The translations under genes and the position numbers were made by a program. The notes under the pieces were generated by a model. The model had not been told where the DNA came from and ran no database searches. It saw nothing but the letters and a program-made list of their open reading frames with translations. Source: Sediminivirga luteola (lineage in GTDB: Bacteria; Actinomycetota; Actinomycetes; Actinomycetales; Brevibacteriaceae). From it: a stretch of DNA of 64,000 bases. Positions 50,596 through 60,067 of this stretch are shown here, piece after piece (the stretch's first letter is position 1; each line of letters starts with the position of its first letter). The stretch spans positions 1 to 64,000 of the forward strand of contig NZ_BMFY01000004.1 of NCBI RefSeq assembly GCF_014639315.1, in the 5' to 3' direction.

Positions 50596-51554
50596 GACTG
50601 TCACGACGGATCTTCGGCACCGCGGCGCTGTCGTTCCCCACCTGGGCCTATGTGCTGTTCTTCTTCATCCTCCCGGTGGCCCTCGTGGTCTGGTACAGCT
50701 TCGGCTACAAGCCTGATGCCTTCACGACGCACGCGATGGACCAGCTGTCCTTCGATCGCTACGCCGAAGTGATGCAGCCGACCTTCCTGAGCACCTTCCT
50801 CGCGACCCTGCGGATCTCCGTCGTCGGCACCGTGCTGTGCCTGCTGATCGGCGTGCCCTTCGCGTACTGGCTGGCCGTGAAAGTCAGGCCGGAACGCCGC
50901 ATGCTGCTGCTGGCACTCGTCCTCGTGCCGTTCTGGACGAACTTCCTGGTGCGGACCCTCGGCTGGCAGATCATCCTCGCCCCCGAGGGCTTCCTGTCCG
51001 GCATGCTGCAATCGATCGGGCTGCTCGGCGGGCCGCTGGACATCCTCTACACTCGCACGGCGGTGCAGATCGGCGTGGTGTACAACTATCTGCCGCTCAT
51101 GATTCTGCCTCTGTTCGTAGCGATGGACCGGGCCGGGGCTACGCTCCGGGAAGCCAGCCGCGATCTGGGCGCCGGGCGCTGGCGCACCCTGTTCCAGGTG
51201 ACCCTGCCCATGGCCATGCCCGGCATCGCCAGCGGCTGCCTGCTCGTGTTCATCCCGCTCATGGGCGATTACGTCACTGCCTCCGTGCTCGGCGGCGCGC
51301 AGGGTTCCATGGTGGGCCAGCTGGTCGCCAGCCAGTTCAACACGGCACAGAACTGGGCGCTCGGGTCGGCAATGGCGGTGGTCCTGATCATCTTCACCCT
51401 CGCCGCTGTGGCCCTCGCCGCCGGGCTCGGCCTACTGGCCCGCTGGGCGTTCCAGCGTTACCACCGCATCGACGTCACCGCCGATGACGCACCGGATTCC
51501 GCGGGCGCCGATGTCGGCGGCACCGCCATCACCACGGAGGGAGCGTCCCGATGA
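50592..51554 (+). CDS. Polyamine-type ABC transporter permease (PotB-like)
   Basis: The 320-residue protein has six membrane segments and the EAA loop EASRDLGAGRWRTLFQVTLPMAMPGI, which docks on the ATPase. The first periplasmic loop, YSFGYKPDAFTTHAMDQLSF, is typical of PotB. It overlaps both neighbours by 4 bases. The C-terminal tail after the last segment is acidic and variable. Confidence 0.92.
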   Translation: MRLSRRIFGTAALSFPTWAYVLFFFILPVALVVWYSFGYKPDAFTTHAMDQLSFDRYAEVMQPTFLSTFLATLRISVVGTVLCLLIGVPFAYWLAVKVRPERRMLLLALVLVPFWTNFLVRTLGWQIILAPEGFLSGMLQSIGLLGGPLDILYTRTAVQIGVVYNYLPLMILPLFVAMDRAGATLREASRDLGAGRWRTLFQVTLPMAMPGIASGCLLVFIPLMGDYVTASVLGGAQGSMVGQLVASQFNTAQNWALGSAMAVVLIIFTLAAVALAAGLGLLARWAFQRYHRIDVTADDAPDSAGADVGGTAITTEGASR

Positions 51555-52423
51555 GCGCACCGGCACACCGTCGCGCACGCGGCCGCGATCTGCCCGCACG
51601 GCTGCTGGGCGTCTGGGGCGTGATCGTCTTCGCCTTCCTGTTCCTGCCCATCCTCGTCATCGTCATGTACTCCTTCAACACCGGCAGGCTCCTGGCAGCG
51701 TGGCACGGCTTCGGCTTCGACGCCTACGCTTCAGCCCTGGGCAACGACGTCATCACCGGCGCAGTGATCACCTCGTTGCAGGCCGCTCTGGGCACCGCCC
51801 TGCTGGCCAGCGCGCTGGGCACTCTCGGCGGGATCGCGCTGGCACGGGCCAGACCGCGGGCGCTGTGGGCCGCGGCGCTCACATTCCTCTTGGCCTTCAC
51901 GCTGGTCACCCCGGAAATCGTCGATGGCATCGCGCTGTTGCCGTGGTTCGTGACGCTAGGCGTCGACGGCGGTCTGGCACCGTTCAACAACGGCATGGTC
52001 CGGCTCGTCATCGCCCACACCGCCATCTCGATGGCCACCGTCACGTTCGTGGTGCGGGCCCGGTTAGCGGGCATGGACCGACGACTCGAAGAAGCCGCGG
52101 CGGACCTGTACGCGTCTCCGCTGCAGCGATTCAAAGACATCACCCTGCCCCTGGCGTGGCCAGGCATCGCCGCCGGCGGTCTACTGGCGTTCACGCTCAG
52201 CCTGGACAACACCATCGTGGCCAGCTTCATCCAGCAGCCGGGCTACACGCCCTGGCCGGTGTACATCTTCTCCATGGTGCGAGTCTCCCTCCGCCCGGAG
52301 GTCGCGGCGATCTCCACCGTGATGCTCGTCCTGACCCTCCTCGCCCTGGCTCTGGTCGGCTATGTGCTACGCCGCTCCGGGGAGAGCGCCGGCGGGGTGG
52401 TGAAGACCTTCACCGGCGGCTGA
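51551..52423 (+). CDS. Polyamine-type ABC transporter permease (PotC-like)
   Basis: The 290-residue protein has six membrane segments and the EAA loop EAAADLYASPLQRFKDITLPLAWPG. YSFNTGRLLAAWHGFGFDAYA after segment 1 matches the PotC group. With the PotB-like protein it forms the heterodimeric channel. The next gene begins 93 bases later after a spacer with a GAGAAAGG ribosome site. Confidence 0.92.
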   Translation: MSAPAHRRARGRDLPARLLGVWGVIVFAFLFLPILVIVMYSFNTGRLLAAWHGFGFDAYASALGNDVITGAVITSLQAALGTALLASALGTLGGIALARARPRALWAAALTFLLAFTLVTPEIVDGIALLPWFVTLGVDGGLAPFNNGMVRLVIAHTAISMATVTFVVRARLAGMDRRLEEAAADLYASPLQRFKDITLPLAWPGIAAGGLLAFTLSLDNTIVASFIQQPGYTPWPVYIFSMVRVSLRPEVAAISTVMLVLTLLALALVGYVLRRSGESAGGVVKTFTGG

Positions 52424-52516
52424 GCCGGTGATCCAAGCGACAGAGAGCACGACACCCGCCCGGCGAACGCTGGCCGCCGGCATGTTTTCCATCCCGCACC
52501 CGAGAAAGGCCGTTCC

Positions 52517-53938
52517 GTGACCACCTTCGACATCGCCCGCCGTGAGGCGGACTGGGCTGCCATCGGTACGGCGCTGGCTGACGCCGCGCCCCTGCCGTTC
52601 TGGCTGGACGATCCCGCCCGTCCGGTTCCCTCCCGGCCGCTGGGCGGCACCGTGACCGCGGACCTGGCCATCGTCGGCGGCGGGTACACCGGTCTGTGGA
52701 CCGCCGTCCAGGCCAAGGAGCGACGCCCCGACGCCACCGTGGTCCTGCTGGAGGGCGGCAGTCTCGGCTGGGCCGCGTCCGGGCGTAACGGCGGGTTCTG
52801 CGAGGCCAGTCTCACGCACGGCGCCTCGAACGGGGAGGCCCATCTGCCAGGGGAGAACGCCCGCCTGATCGAGCTCGGCATGGAGAACCTCGATGGGATC
52901 GAGGCCACGGTGAAGCGCTACGGCATGGACTGCGACTTCGAGCGCACCGGCAACATCCACATCGCCACCGAGGAGTATCAGGTGGCCGAGCTGGCCGAGG
53001 GCGCCTCGCCCGAGCACGGCGTGCGGTTCCTGGACCGGGAGTCGCTGCGCGCGATCGTGGACTCCCCCACCTACCTGGCCGGGCTGGAAGACACCCGCGG
53101 CACCGCCATGGTGCATCCGGCCAAACTGGTCTGGGAGCTGGCACGCGTCGCCCGGGAGCTGGGTGTGGAGATCTACGAGGGCACCGTCGCCCGGCGGCTG
53201 GAGCGCGATGGCGAGCGGGTCGATGTCGTCACCGACGCCGGCCGGGTGCGCGCCTCCCGGGTGGCGCTGGCGACGAACGCCTTCCCCTCGCTCCTCAAGC
53301 GTGTCTCGCTGCACACGGTCCCGGTGTACGACTACGCACTGATGACCGAACCGCTGAGCGCCGAACAGCTGGCATCCATCGGCTGGGAGGGACGGCAGGG
53401 TCTGGCCGATGGCGGCAACCAGTTCCACTACTACCGGCTCACCGCGGACAACCGCATCCTGTGGGGCGGCTATGACGCCGTCTACTACTATGGCCGGCGG
53501 ATCAGCTCGCGTTATGACCAGCGGCAGGAGACCTTCGAGCGGCTGGCGGCGCACTTCTTCCACACCTTCCCCACGCTGAGGGGCCTGAGGTTCACGCACC
53601 GGTGGGGCGGCGCCATCGACACCTGCAGCCGGTTCTTCTCCTTCTTCGAGACCGCCTACGAGGGCCGGGTGGCTCACGCCGCGGGGTTCACCGGCCTGGG
53701 TGTCGGCGCTTCCCGGTTCGCCGGCGCCGTGATGCTGGACCTGCTCTCCGGGGAACGCACCGAACTGACCGAGCTGGAGCTCGTCCGCAAGAAGCCGATC
53801 CCGTTCCCGCCTGAGCCGGCGGCGTGGCTGGGCGTGAAGCTCACCACCCGGGCGCTGCACCGCGCGGATCGCAACGAGGGACGACGCGGGCCGCTGCTGA
53901 AGGTGCTCGACTCGATCGGGATGGGATTCGACTCATGA
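52517..53938 (+). CDS. FAD-dependent amine oxidase-like protein (DAO family, PuuB-like)
   Basis: The 473-residue flavoprotein has the FAD motif LAIVGGGYTGLWTA (about residues 50-63), EGGSLGWAASGRNGGFCEAS next to the flavin, and FTHRWGGAIDTCSRFF plus GFTGLGVGASRFAG near the C-terminus. This pattern is that of gamma-glutamylputrescine oxidase (PuuB) and related amine oxidases. It follows the importer genes and overlaps the cupin gene, so it probably oxidises the imported amine or a conjugate. No glutamate-putrescine ligase is nearby, so the true substrate is open. Confidence 0.88.
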   Translation: MTTFDIARREADWAAIGTALADAAPLPFWLDDPARPVPSRPLGGTVTADLAIVGGGYTGLWTAVQAKERRPDATVVLLEGGSLGWAASGRNGGFCEASLTHGASNGEAHLPGENARLIELGMENLDGIEATVKRYGMDCDFERTGNIHIATEEYQVAELAEGASPEHGVRFLDRESLRAIVDSPTYLAGLEDTRGTAMVHPAKLVWELARVARELGVEIYEGTVARRLERDGERVDVVTDAGRVRASRVALATNAFPSLLKRVSLHTVPVYDYALMTEPLSAEQLASIGWEGRQGLADGGNQFHYYRLTADNRILWGGYDAVYYYGRRISSRYDQRQETFERLAAHFFHTFPTLRGLRFTHRWGGAIDTCSRFFSFFETAYEGRVAHAAGFTGLGVGASRFAGAVMLDLLSGERTELTELELVRKKPIPFPPEPAAWLGVKLTTRALHRADRNEGRRGPLLKVLDSIGMGFDS

Positions 53939-54327
53939 ACGGCGGAGAGCCGGACGCCGCCAGGAACGGCACGGCGCCGCGCGGCAGAAAGCTCGTCTCG
54001 GCGCTGTCTCTCCAGCCGGAACACGAGGCAGTCGAGGACTGGCAGAAGGTCCCCGGAGCCCCGGAGGCAACGACGGCGACCGTACCGCTGGTGGCACCGG
54101 AGGCATTCGGGGAGGTGAGCATCGGCGTCTGGGAGATGTCCGCCGGCAGCATGCGCGATGAGGAGGCCGAGGAGGTCTTCATCGTCCTTGCCGGCAGTGC
54201 CCGGATCAAGGGCGAGGGGTGGTCGCTGGACGTGGCCGCCGGGGACGTGGTGCATCTGGAAGCCGGCGCGCAGACCGTGTGGACGGTGCACAGCCCGCTG
54301 CGGAAGGTCTATCTGATCGCGCCGTAA
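53935..54327 (+). CDS. Cupin domain protein (DUF861/Cupin_3)
   Basis: The 130-residue protein is a single cupin barrel: VSIGVWEMSAGSMRDEEAEEVFIVLAGSARIKG and VAAGDVVHLEAGAQTVWTVHSPLRKVYLI. The usual His-rich metal set is mostly replaced by Glu, as in the Cupin_3 group. It overlaps the amine-oxidase gene (ATGA) and ends the operon. Such partners of flavin oxidases may bind a product or protect the pathway, but no activity can be claimed. Confidence 0.85.
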   Translation: MNGGEPDAARNGTAPRGRKLVSALSLQPEHEAVEDWQKVPGAPEATTATVPLVAPEAFGEVSIGVWEMSAGSMRDEEAEEVFIVLAGSARIKGEGWSLDVAAGDVVHLEAGAQTVWTVHSPLRKVYLIAP

Positions 54328-54482
54328 GTCCCGGCCAGGGCAGCGCGGAAGAGCCTGCCTCTCGAGCAGGCACGCCCGAGCAAGCGACTCCACGTCCTGC
54401 CACAGGCATCGTCCTCACCCGCGAGCTGCTCACTAGCGCCGACGCCGGCCCGCCCGCAGCTGGCGGTCTCACCGGTGCGGGC

Positions 54483-55106
54483 TCATTCCTGCTGGCCGGT
54501 CTCGTCGTTGCCGCGTCCGGCCAGCAGGCGTTCGGCGACCATACCGATCACCCTGCCGAAGACGAGGGAAGCGGCAATGGCCAGACCTACCGTCACGAGC
54601 AACGGCAGCTGGAACCACGCCGCCGAGGCCCAGCCGATCGCCACGCAGTACAGCGCCCACACCACGGCGGCGCCGGCCGAGAACACCAGGAACCGGCGGG
54701 GCTCCACCGCGCCGCTCCCGGCAACGAGGCATGAAGCGCCTCGGGCCAGCGGGATGAAACGGGCGCCGATGAGCGCCATCGGTGCTGCTCTGTCCAGGTA
54801 CCTGGCCGATGCCTGCAGGGCGCGCTGCCGCCGGGACCCGCGCAGCAGCCGCCACTGGCTCAGATCCGTCCGGGCCGCCACCCGGTACAGGGCCAGATCG
54901 CCCAGCAGCGAGCCCAGCGCCATCGCCAGGGCCAGCCAGCTCAAGCCCTGCCAGCGCTCCTCCGCGGTCACGGCGGCCAGCGCGACCACGAGCGAGGTGG
55001 ACGGCAGCGGCGGGACGAAACCCGAGAGCAGCACCGAGGCGAACACGATGAGCGCCGCCCAGGGCGTACCGGCCAGGTCGAGCGCAAACTCCGTCACCTG
55101 CTGCAC
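54483..55106 (-). CDS. DedA/VTT-domain membrane protein
   Basis: The 207-residue protein has five or six hydrophobic segments and the DedA marks LLSGFVPPLPSTSLVVALAA, LLGDLALYRVAAR and IGARFIPLARGASCLVAG. DedA proteins are linked to undecaprenyl-phosphate or phospholipid recycling across the membrane. It is convergent with the cupin gene and separate from the ribosomal operon, whose terminator lies just upstream of it. Confidence 0.88.
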   Translation of the reverse strand: MQQVTEFALDLAGTPWAALIVFASVLLSGFVPPLPSTSLVVALAAVTAEERWQGLSWLALAMALGSLLGDLALYRVAARTDLSQWRLLRGSRRQRALQASARYLDRAAPMALIGARFIPLARGASCLVAGSGAVEPRRFLVFSAGAAVVWALYCVAIGWASAAWFQLPLLVTVGLAIAASLVFGRVIGMVAERLLAGRGNDETGQQE

Positions 55107-55158
55107 GGCGGCTCCCCAAGGTCAACGGCACAGGCGCCGGAACTCCCCGCTCCAGGAA

Positions 55159-55199
55159 CGCGGAAGGGCCCGCCTGGCCGATGGCACAGGCGGGCCCTT
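55159..55199 (-). terminator. Terminator downstream of rplA
   Basis: Perfect 15-bp arms GGAAGGGCCCGCCTG/complement enclose a 10-base loop, about 35 bases after the rplA stop. It should end the secE-nusG-rplK-rplA transcript. Confidence 0.85.
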
Positions 55200-55232
55200 C
55201 CGATCATCACGCGTTCCGCGAGCGGTAGGGGG

Positions 55233-55940
55233 TCACTCCCCCGCGCGGGCGCGCAGCGCGGAGACGTCCAGCGGAACACCGGGACCAATGGTGGTGGTCA
55301 CGGTGGCCTTGGAGATGTAACGGCCCTTGGAGGAGGACGGCTTCAGGCGCAGGATCTCTTCCAGCGCGGCGTTGAAGTTGTCCACCAGCTGGCCCTCGTC
55401 GAAGGAAACCTTGCCGATGATCAGGTGCAGGTTCGAGTGCTTGTCCACACGGAACTCGATCTTGCCGCCCTTGATGTCGGCAACGGCGCGGGCCACGTCC
55501 ATGGTGACCGTGCCGGTCTTCGGGTTGGGCATGAGGCCGCGGGGACCCAGCACCTTGCCCAGGCGGCCCACCTTGCCCATGAGGTCCGGGGTCGCGACGG
55601 CTGCGTCGAAGTCGGTGAAGCCTCCAGCCACCTTCTCCAGCAGCTCGTCCGAGCCCACGTAGTCGGCGCCCGCCTCGCGGGCGGCCTCGGCCTTGTCACC
55701 GTTGGCGAAGACCAGCACGCGTGCGGTCTTACCGGTGCCGTGCGGCAGCTTCACGGTGCCCCGGACCAGCTGATCGGCCTTCCGGGGATCCACGCCCAGG
55801 CGGAGGGCGACCTCCACGGTGGCGTCGAACTTCGCCACGGAGGTGTCCTTGGCCAGGCGGATGGCGTCGGCCGGGGCGTAGAACGTATCGTCCGCGATCT
55901 TCTCCGCGGCGGCCAGATAGGCCTTACTGCGCTTTGCCAT
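55233..55940 (-). CDS. rplA: 50S ribosomal protein L1
   Basis: The 235-residue protein binds 23S rRNA at the L1 stalk. It has [35 protein letters not shown] and [19 protein letters not shown], all diagnostic. It follows rplK by 115 bases on the minus strand; unlike in many bacteria, rplJ-rplL is not next, being about 8.6 kb away. Confidence 0.97.
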   Translation of the reverse strand: MAKRSKAYLAAAEKIADDTFYAPADAIRLAKDTSVAKFDATVEVALRLGVDPRKADQLVRGTVKLPHGTGKTARVLVFANGDKAEAAREAGADYVGSDELLEKVAGGFTDFDAAVATPDLMGKVGRLGKVLGPRGLMPNPKTGTVTMDVARAVADIKGGKIEFRVDKHSNLHLIIGKVSFDEGQLVDNFNAALEEILRLKPSSSKGRYISKATVTTTIGPGVPLDVSALRARAGE

Positions 55941-56055
55941 TCTGCTTATCTCCTATGCAGTCGTGGTACGGGCCAAAGCCAGCCCTGCCACTGTCTCGTC
56001 GTGTGTCTGTGCGCCCGCCGGCACCGGAAGCGGTCCTGCGGGAGCGCCGGGGAGC

Positions 56056-56487
56056 TCAGTCCTCGGTGGTGATGCCCATCGAGCGGGCGGTGCCGGCGAC
56101 GATCTTGGCAGCAGCCTCGATGTCGTTGGCGTTGAGGTCCTGCATCTTGACCTGGGCGATCTCGCGGACCTGGTCCTTGGTCAGGCTGGCGACCTTATCG
56201 GTGTGCGGAGTGGCGGAGCCCTTCTGCACGCCCGCGGCCTTCTTGATCAGCTCGGCCGCCGGCGGGGTCTTCGTGATGAAGGTGAAGGAGCGGTCTTCGT
56301 AGACCGTGATCTCCACCGGCACCACATTGCCGCGCTGCGACTCGGTCGCGGCGTTGTAGGCCTTGCAGAACTCCATGATGTTCACGCCGTGCTGGCCCAG
56401 GGCGGGGCCGATCGGCGGAGCCGGGTTGGCCTGACCGGCCTGGATCTGGAGCTTGATCAGCCCGGCAACCTTCTTCTTGGGAGGCAT
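56056..56487 (-). CDS. rplK: 50S ribosomal protein L11
   Basis: The 143-residue protein has the N-terminal Pro-rich switch domain ([20 protein letters not shown]) and the C-terminal rRNA-binding domain ([20 protein letters not shown]). It lies at the GTPase centre and is needed for stringent-response sensing by Rel. ATG 56487 gives [10 protein letters not shown]; the frame's 22 codons upstream are not part of the family. Confidence 0.97.
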   Translation of the reverse strand: MPPKKKVAGLIKLQIQAGQANPAPPIGPALGQHGVNIMEFCKAYNAATESQRGNVVPVEITVYEDRSFTFITKTPPAAELIKKAAGVQKGSATPHTDKVASLTKDQVREIAQVKMQDLNANDIEAAAKIVAGTARSMGITTED

Positions 56488-56705
56488 TGTCGTAGTCCTT
56501 AACAATCGTCGGTGCTGTGTTCGCCCCCGTAAAGGATCGGCGGTCCGCACCATCCGCGCGGCCCGCCGGGCACGTCGGACGCGCCTGCAGGAGCAAACTC
56601 CACTATTATTCCACGCGCCCCGGCGCTATGGGAAATGAACGCCGGGGCACCTACCGGGCCGCCGCCGCGGCGATGGCCGGCAGGAGAAGGGGCCCCGCGG
56701 CCCGA

Positions 56706-57503
56706 TCAGATCTTGGCGACCTGGTCGAAGCCCAGCTCCACCGGGACGTCGCGCTCGAAGATGGACAGCAGCACGACGAGCTTCTGGGACTCGGGCTTGA
56801 TCTCGGTGATGGTGGCCGGGTGCCCCTCGAAGGAGCCTTCCTTGACCAGCACGGACTCGCCGACCTCGAACTCGACCTCGATGCTCTTGCGCTCGGCGCG
56901 CGCCTGCTCGCCGGCCTCGCGCGCGGCTTCGGCCTGACGCTCCTCGAACACCGGCGCGAGCATGCTCACGACCTCGTCCAGGCGCAGCGGCACCGGATCG
57001 TAGGCGTTGCCGACGAAGCCGGTCACGCCCGGGGTGTGACGCACGGCGCCCCAGGACTCATCGGTGAGGTCCATGCGCACCAGGACGTAGCTCGGGATGC
57101 GGACTCGGCGGACGTTCTTACGCTGGCCGTTCTTGATCTCAACGACATCCTCCATGGGGACCTGCACATCGAAGATGTAGTCCTCCATGTTGAGGCTGAT
57201 GATCCGATTCTCCAGATTCGCCTTCACGCGGTTCTCGTAGCCGGCGTAGGAGTGGATGACGTACCACTCGCCGGACTGCGCGCGCAGCTCAGCCTTGAAT
57301 TCCTCGAGGGGGTCGACGGCCTCTTCGGGCTCGGCGTCCGCAGCCTCTTCGGCGTCCTGCTCGGGCTCGTCGGCAACCTGCCCGGACTCGGCAGCAGCAC
57401 TATCAGCGGCCTGCTCGGCCGTGTTCTCGTCACCGGTCACTGCGGCGTCGACGGCGTCGACGGTCTCATCCGCGCCCTGGGGATCGGTCGTGGAGTCCGA
57501 CAC
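56706..57503 (-). CDS. nusG: Transcription termination/antitermination factor NusG
   Basis: The 265-residue protein has an acidic, Ala/Glu-rich N-terminal extension of about 80 residues typical of actinobacteria, then the NGN domain ([28 protein letters not shown]-like segment) and the KOW domain ([18 protein letters not shown]). It binds RNA polymerase and links it to Rho or ribosomes. It starts at GTG. secE lies 139 bases upstream. Confidence 0.96.
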   Translation of the reverse strand: MSDSTTDPQGADETVDAVDAAVTGDENTAEQAADSAAAESGQVADEPEQDAEEAADAEPEEAVDPLEEFKAELRAQSGEWYVIHSYAGYENRVKANLENRIISLNMEDYIFDVQVPMEDVVEIKNGQRKNVRRVRIPSYVLVRMDLTDESWGAVRHTPGVTGFVGNAYDPVPLRLDEVVSMLAPVFEERQAEAAREAGEQARAERKSIEVEFEVGESVLVKEGSFEGHPATITEIKPESQKLVVLLSIFERDVPVELGFDQVAKI

Positions 57504-57642
57504 GCAAAACCCGCTTTCCTGGTCTCGTGCGCCGCCTCGATCGCGGCGCCTTCAATGTGAATCTGCCTGTGTGGATCTATGGCCTCGTGCTGGGCCGGCT
57601 CAATTCCGGCGGCGCCCGGCACTCACAGCGCCGGGGCGGATG

Positions 57643-57906
57643 TCACCAGAGCGGCCAGATCGGCTCGCCCGCGAACACGGTGGCGGCGAGCTTGCCGAAC
57701 ACGAAGTCCAGCCCGGTCACGATCAGCATCATGAGGATCACGAAGCCCAACACCACGCTGGTGTAGTTGATGAGCTCCTTGCGGGTCGGCCTGACGACCT
57801 TCTTCAGCTCGGAGATCATCTCCCGGAAGAAGAGCGCGATGCGGCCAAAGAACCCGCGCTTCCTGGCCTCGGCGCCGGCCGAAGCCTCGTTGGCTGATTC
57901 CGCCAC
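57643..57906 (-). CDS. secE: Preprotein translocase subunit SecE
   Basis: The 87-residue protein has the short actinobacterial SecE layout: a charged amphipathic helix (ALFFREMISELKKVVRPTRKELINYT) followed by one membrane segment (VVLGFVILMMLIVTGLDFVFG). It clamps SecY in the translocon. It starts with GTG 31 bases after the tRNA-Trp gene. Confidence 0.95.
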   Translation of the reverse strand: MAESANEASAGAEARKRGFFGRIALFFREMISELKKVVRPTRKELINYTSVVLGFVILMMLIVTGLDFVFGKLAATVFAGEPIWPLW

Positions 57907-57937
57907 GACACCTCACTCATTCATCTGGGCTTTTGCG

Positions 57938-58010
57938 CAGGGTAGACAGGACTCGAACCTGCAACCTGCGGTTTTGGAGACCGCTGCGCTACCAATTGCG
58001 CCACTACCCT
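57938..58010 (-). tRNA. tRNA-Trp (CCA anticodon)
   Basis: The 73-base minus-strand gene starts AGGGTAGTGGCGCAATTGGT and folds to a cloverleaf: acceptor AGGGTAG/CTACCCT, anticodon loop CTCCAAA with CCA, T-arm GGTTCGAGTCC, discriminator G, no encoded CCA. tRNA-Trp before secE-nusG is usual in actinobacteria. Confidence 0.97.
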
Positions 58011-58221
58011 CTGTTGCCTGGCCATCCGCGCGCAGCTCTCACCGCGCCCGGCGCCGATGCACCACTATACCCAAACTTCGCCGCCACCGTCGAACGGGAT
58101 CGCGCGGGTTCTGCCTCGTTCTGCGTTCTCCTCGTCCGGCTCCGTCCGCGGTCAGCCCGCCCCGCCGGTCTGGGCCGCCCGGCGCCGGCGGTGCAACGTC
58201 GCCCTGCACGGTGTGATCCGG

Positions 58222-58263
58222 AATGGTCACGTTGACCGGATAGTCACGGGCAACGTGACCATT
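58222..58263 (-). terminator. Hairpin downstream of the metallophosphoesterase gene
   Basis: Perfect 13-bp arms AATGGTCACGTTG/complement round a 16-base loop, 4 bases after the stop codon. It probably ends the MaoC-murB-phosphoesterase transcript; the U-run is short. Confidence 0.7.
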
Positions 58264-58267
58264 TCAG

Positions 58268-60067
58268 CTATATCACCGCCGGGCCTCGCGGCCCGGTGTC
58301 GTTCTGTGCCTCCTCCGGCTCCTGCGCCGGGAGCTCACCTGCATCCGGAGCCGGCACTGGAGCGGCTGGCGGGGCGGGCATCGGCGTCCAGGGGCCCAGG
58401 GTGACCGAACGGTCGGGGTGGACGGCGATGATCCGGTAGTCCACTGCGGCCCCGGTCTGCCGGTCGAAGCGCATGAGGGTCATCTCCGCGTCCATCCTCA
58501 GCGGCCCGGGCGTGAGCGCATTGGCCAGCGCGCCGCCGGTGGTGGAGCTGACGTAGAGGATGCCGCGACCCTGCACTTCCGGCAGCACCGCCCGGTGCCA
58601 GTGCCCGGCCAGGACGAGCGGCGCGCAGCCGGCACTCAGTGCCGGGAACCCGTACCGAGGATCATGCAGGAACAGCACGTCGATGTCCCTGGTGCAGGCC
58701 TCCTGCCTCATCCGCTCGGTGAACTGCGCCTGGTCCTCGTCCCGTTCCAGGGTGGAGCCGACGCCGAACTGCGTGTAACGCGGATCCGCGTCGCCGTAGA
58801 ACGTCACGCCGCCCAGCTCGATCTCTTCGTCCTCCAGCACCTCGAACCCGGCCCGGCGGGCGGCGTCGGCCGTCTCCTCGGTGTCGTGGTTGCCCTTCAC
58901 GAAGAGTTTCGGGATGTGCTCCGGCACCGCGGCAGCGGCGGCGTCCACGCAGTAGTTCTCCGCCTCGGTGCCGTTCATGGTGATGTCCCCGGCGTCCAGG
59001 TAATACTCGGCGCCGGATTGCAGCAGCGCCTCGCGCACCACCTCGGGCATGCCGACGTTGCAGTGCAGATCCGCGACCATCAGGAAGGTGCTCAGGTCCT
59101 CCGCGGCATAGGAGTGCGCAGGCGGGACCAGCTGCGGCCGGTGGCCGGGACCGCCGAAACCGAGTTCCTCCCGCTCCATCTCCCAGGCGGCGCGCAGGTT
59201 GGCGCGGGCCTCGGCGTAGAACTCTTCATTCTCCTCGTAGTACTCCGTGACCAGGGCGCCCACCTCGTCGACGACGGCGGACAGACGCCCGGTCACGCGC
59301 GCCCCCTCCAGCGGCGTCCCGGCGAAGACCGCATTGCCTTCCGGCCGTTCCTGGTCTTCCCAGGTCTGCGCGATCAGGCCCGCCGCGACCAGCAGCGCAG
59401 CGCAGGAAGCGGCCGTTGTCAGGGTGAGCGGGTGCCGGCGCGCCTTGTCCTTCAGTTCGGCGCGGCGCGGCGGTCCCAGCAGCAGCCGAAGTGCCAGCAC
59501 GACGACCAGGCCGGCGACGACGAAGGCCAGCTCGCGCATGAGGATGTCAGTGGTGAAGGCGCGAGTGATGTCGTCGATCAGCGCGTGCGGCTGAGCGAAG
59601 AACGTGCCGTACGCCGCGACGTCCTGACTCAGGCTGCCGATGGAGTCCGTGCTGCCGGCGGCACCCACATCGGCCGGGATCTCCCGGATGTCGGCGTGCA
59701 CGCCCAGGCCGGCGGGCAGATGGCCCTCGGCGGGCATCACGACGGCGCCCAGCGGTCCCAGATCCACCACGATCTCCCCGGAGAGATTCAGGGAGTAGCG
59801 TGCCTCGTGCGGGCCGAAGTGCCGGTCCACGCTGGACGTCAGCACGGCGGCCGGGAGCGCGAGCACCGCCAGCGCGACGATGAGCCCGACCCAGCGCAGC
59901 ACGACCCGCGCGGCCGCGGCGCGGTCCATCCGGCGCAGTGCCTGCACGACCCGGATTCGCTGGCGGCGCATTCCCTGCCACGAACGCCCCAGGGGACGGC
60001 GGAAGCGCGGCTGTTCCGCCGTCGGCTCGCCGGCGGTCCCGGGTGAGTTCAGCGGTTCAGAGGGCAC
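58268..60067 (-). CDS. Membrane-anchored metallophosphoesterase
   Basis: The protein of about 600 residues has three membrane segments in its N-terminal half (near residues 55-75, 175-195 and 215-235) and a calcineurin-like domain with all five motifs: MVADLHCN, DAGDITMNG, VKGNHDTEE, LFLHDPR and LAGHWHRAV. The C-terminus is Pro/Ala-rich. The substrate is unknown, perhaps a nucleotide or phospholipid at the membrane. GTG 60067 overlaps murB; ATG 59971, 32 codons later, is an equally possible start, since neither has a strong ribosome site. Confidence 0.85.
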   Translation of the reverse strand: MPSEPLNSPGTAGEPTAEQPRFRRPLGRSWQGMRRQRIRVVQALRRMDRAAAARVVLRWVGLIVALAVLALPAAVLTSSVDRHFGPHEARYSLNLSGEIVVDLGPLGAVVMPAEGHLPAGLGVHADIREIPADVGAAGSTDSIGSLSQDVAAYGTFFAQPHALIDDITRAFTTDILMRELAFVVAGLVVVLALRLLLGPPRRAELKDKARRHPLTLTTAASCAALLVAAGLIAQTWEDQERPEGNAVFAGTPLEGARVTGRLSAVVDEVGALVTEYYEENEEFYAEARANLRAAWEMEREELGFGGPGHRPQLVPPAHSYAAEDLSTFLMVADLHCNVGMPEVVREALLQSGAEYYLDAGDITMNGTEAENYCVDAAAAAVPEHIPKLFVKGNHDTEETADAARRAGFEVLEDEEIELGGVTFYGDADPRYTQFGVGSTLERDEDQAQFTERMRQEACTRDIDVLFLHDPRYGFPALSAGCAPLVLAGHWHRAVLPEVQGRGILYVSSTTGGALANALTPGPLRMDAEMTLMRFDRQTGAAVDYRIIAVHPDRSVTLGPWTPMPAPPAAPVPAPDAGELPAQEPEEAQNDTGPRGPAVI

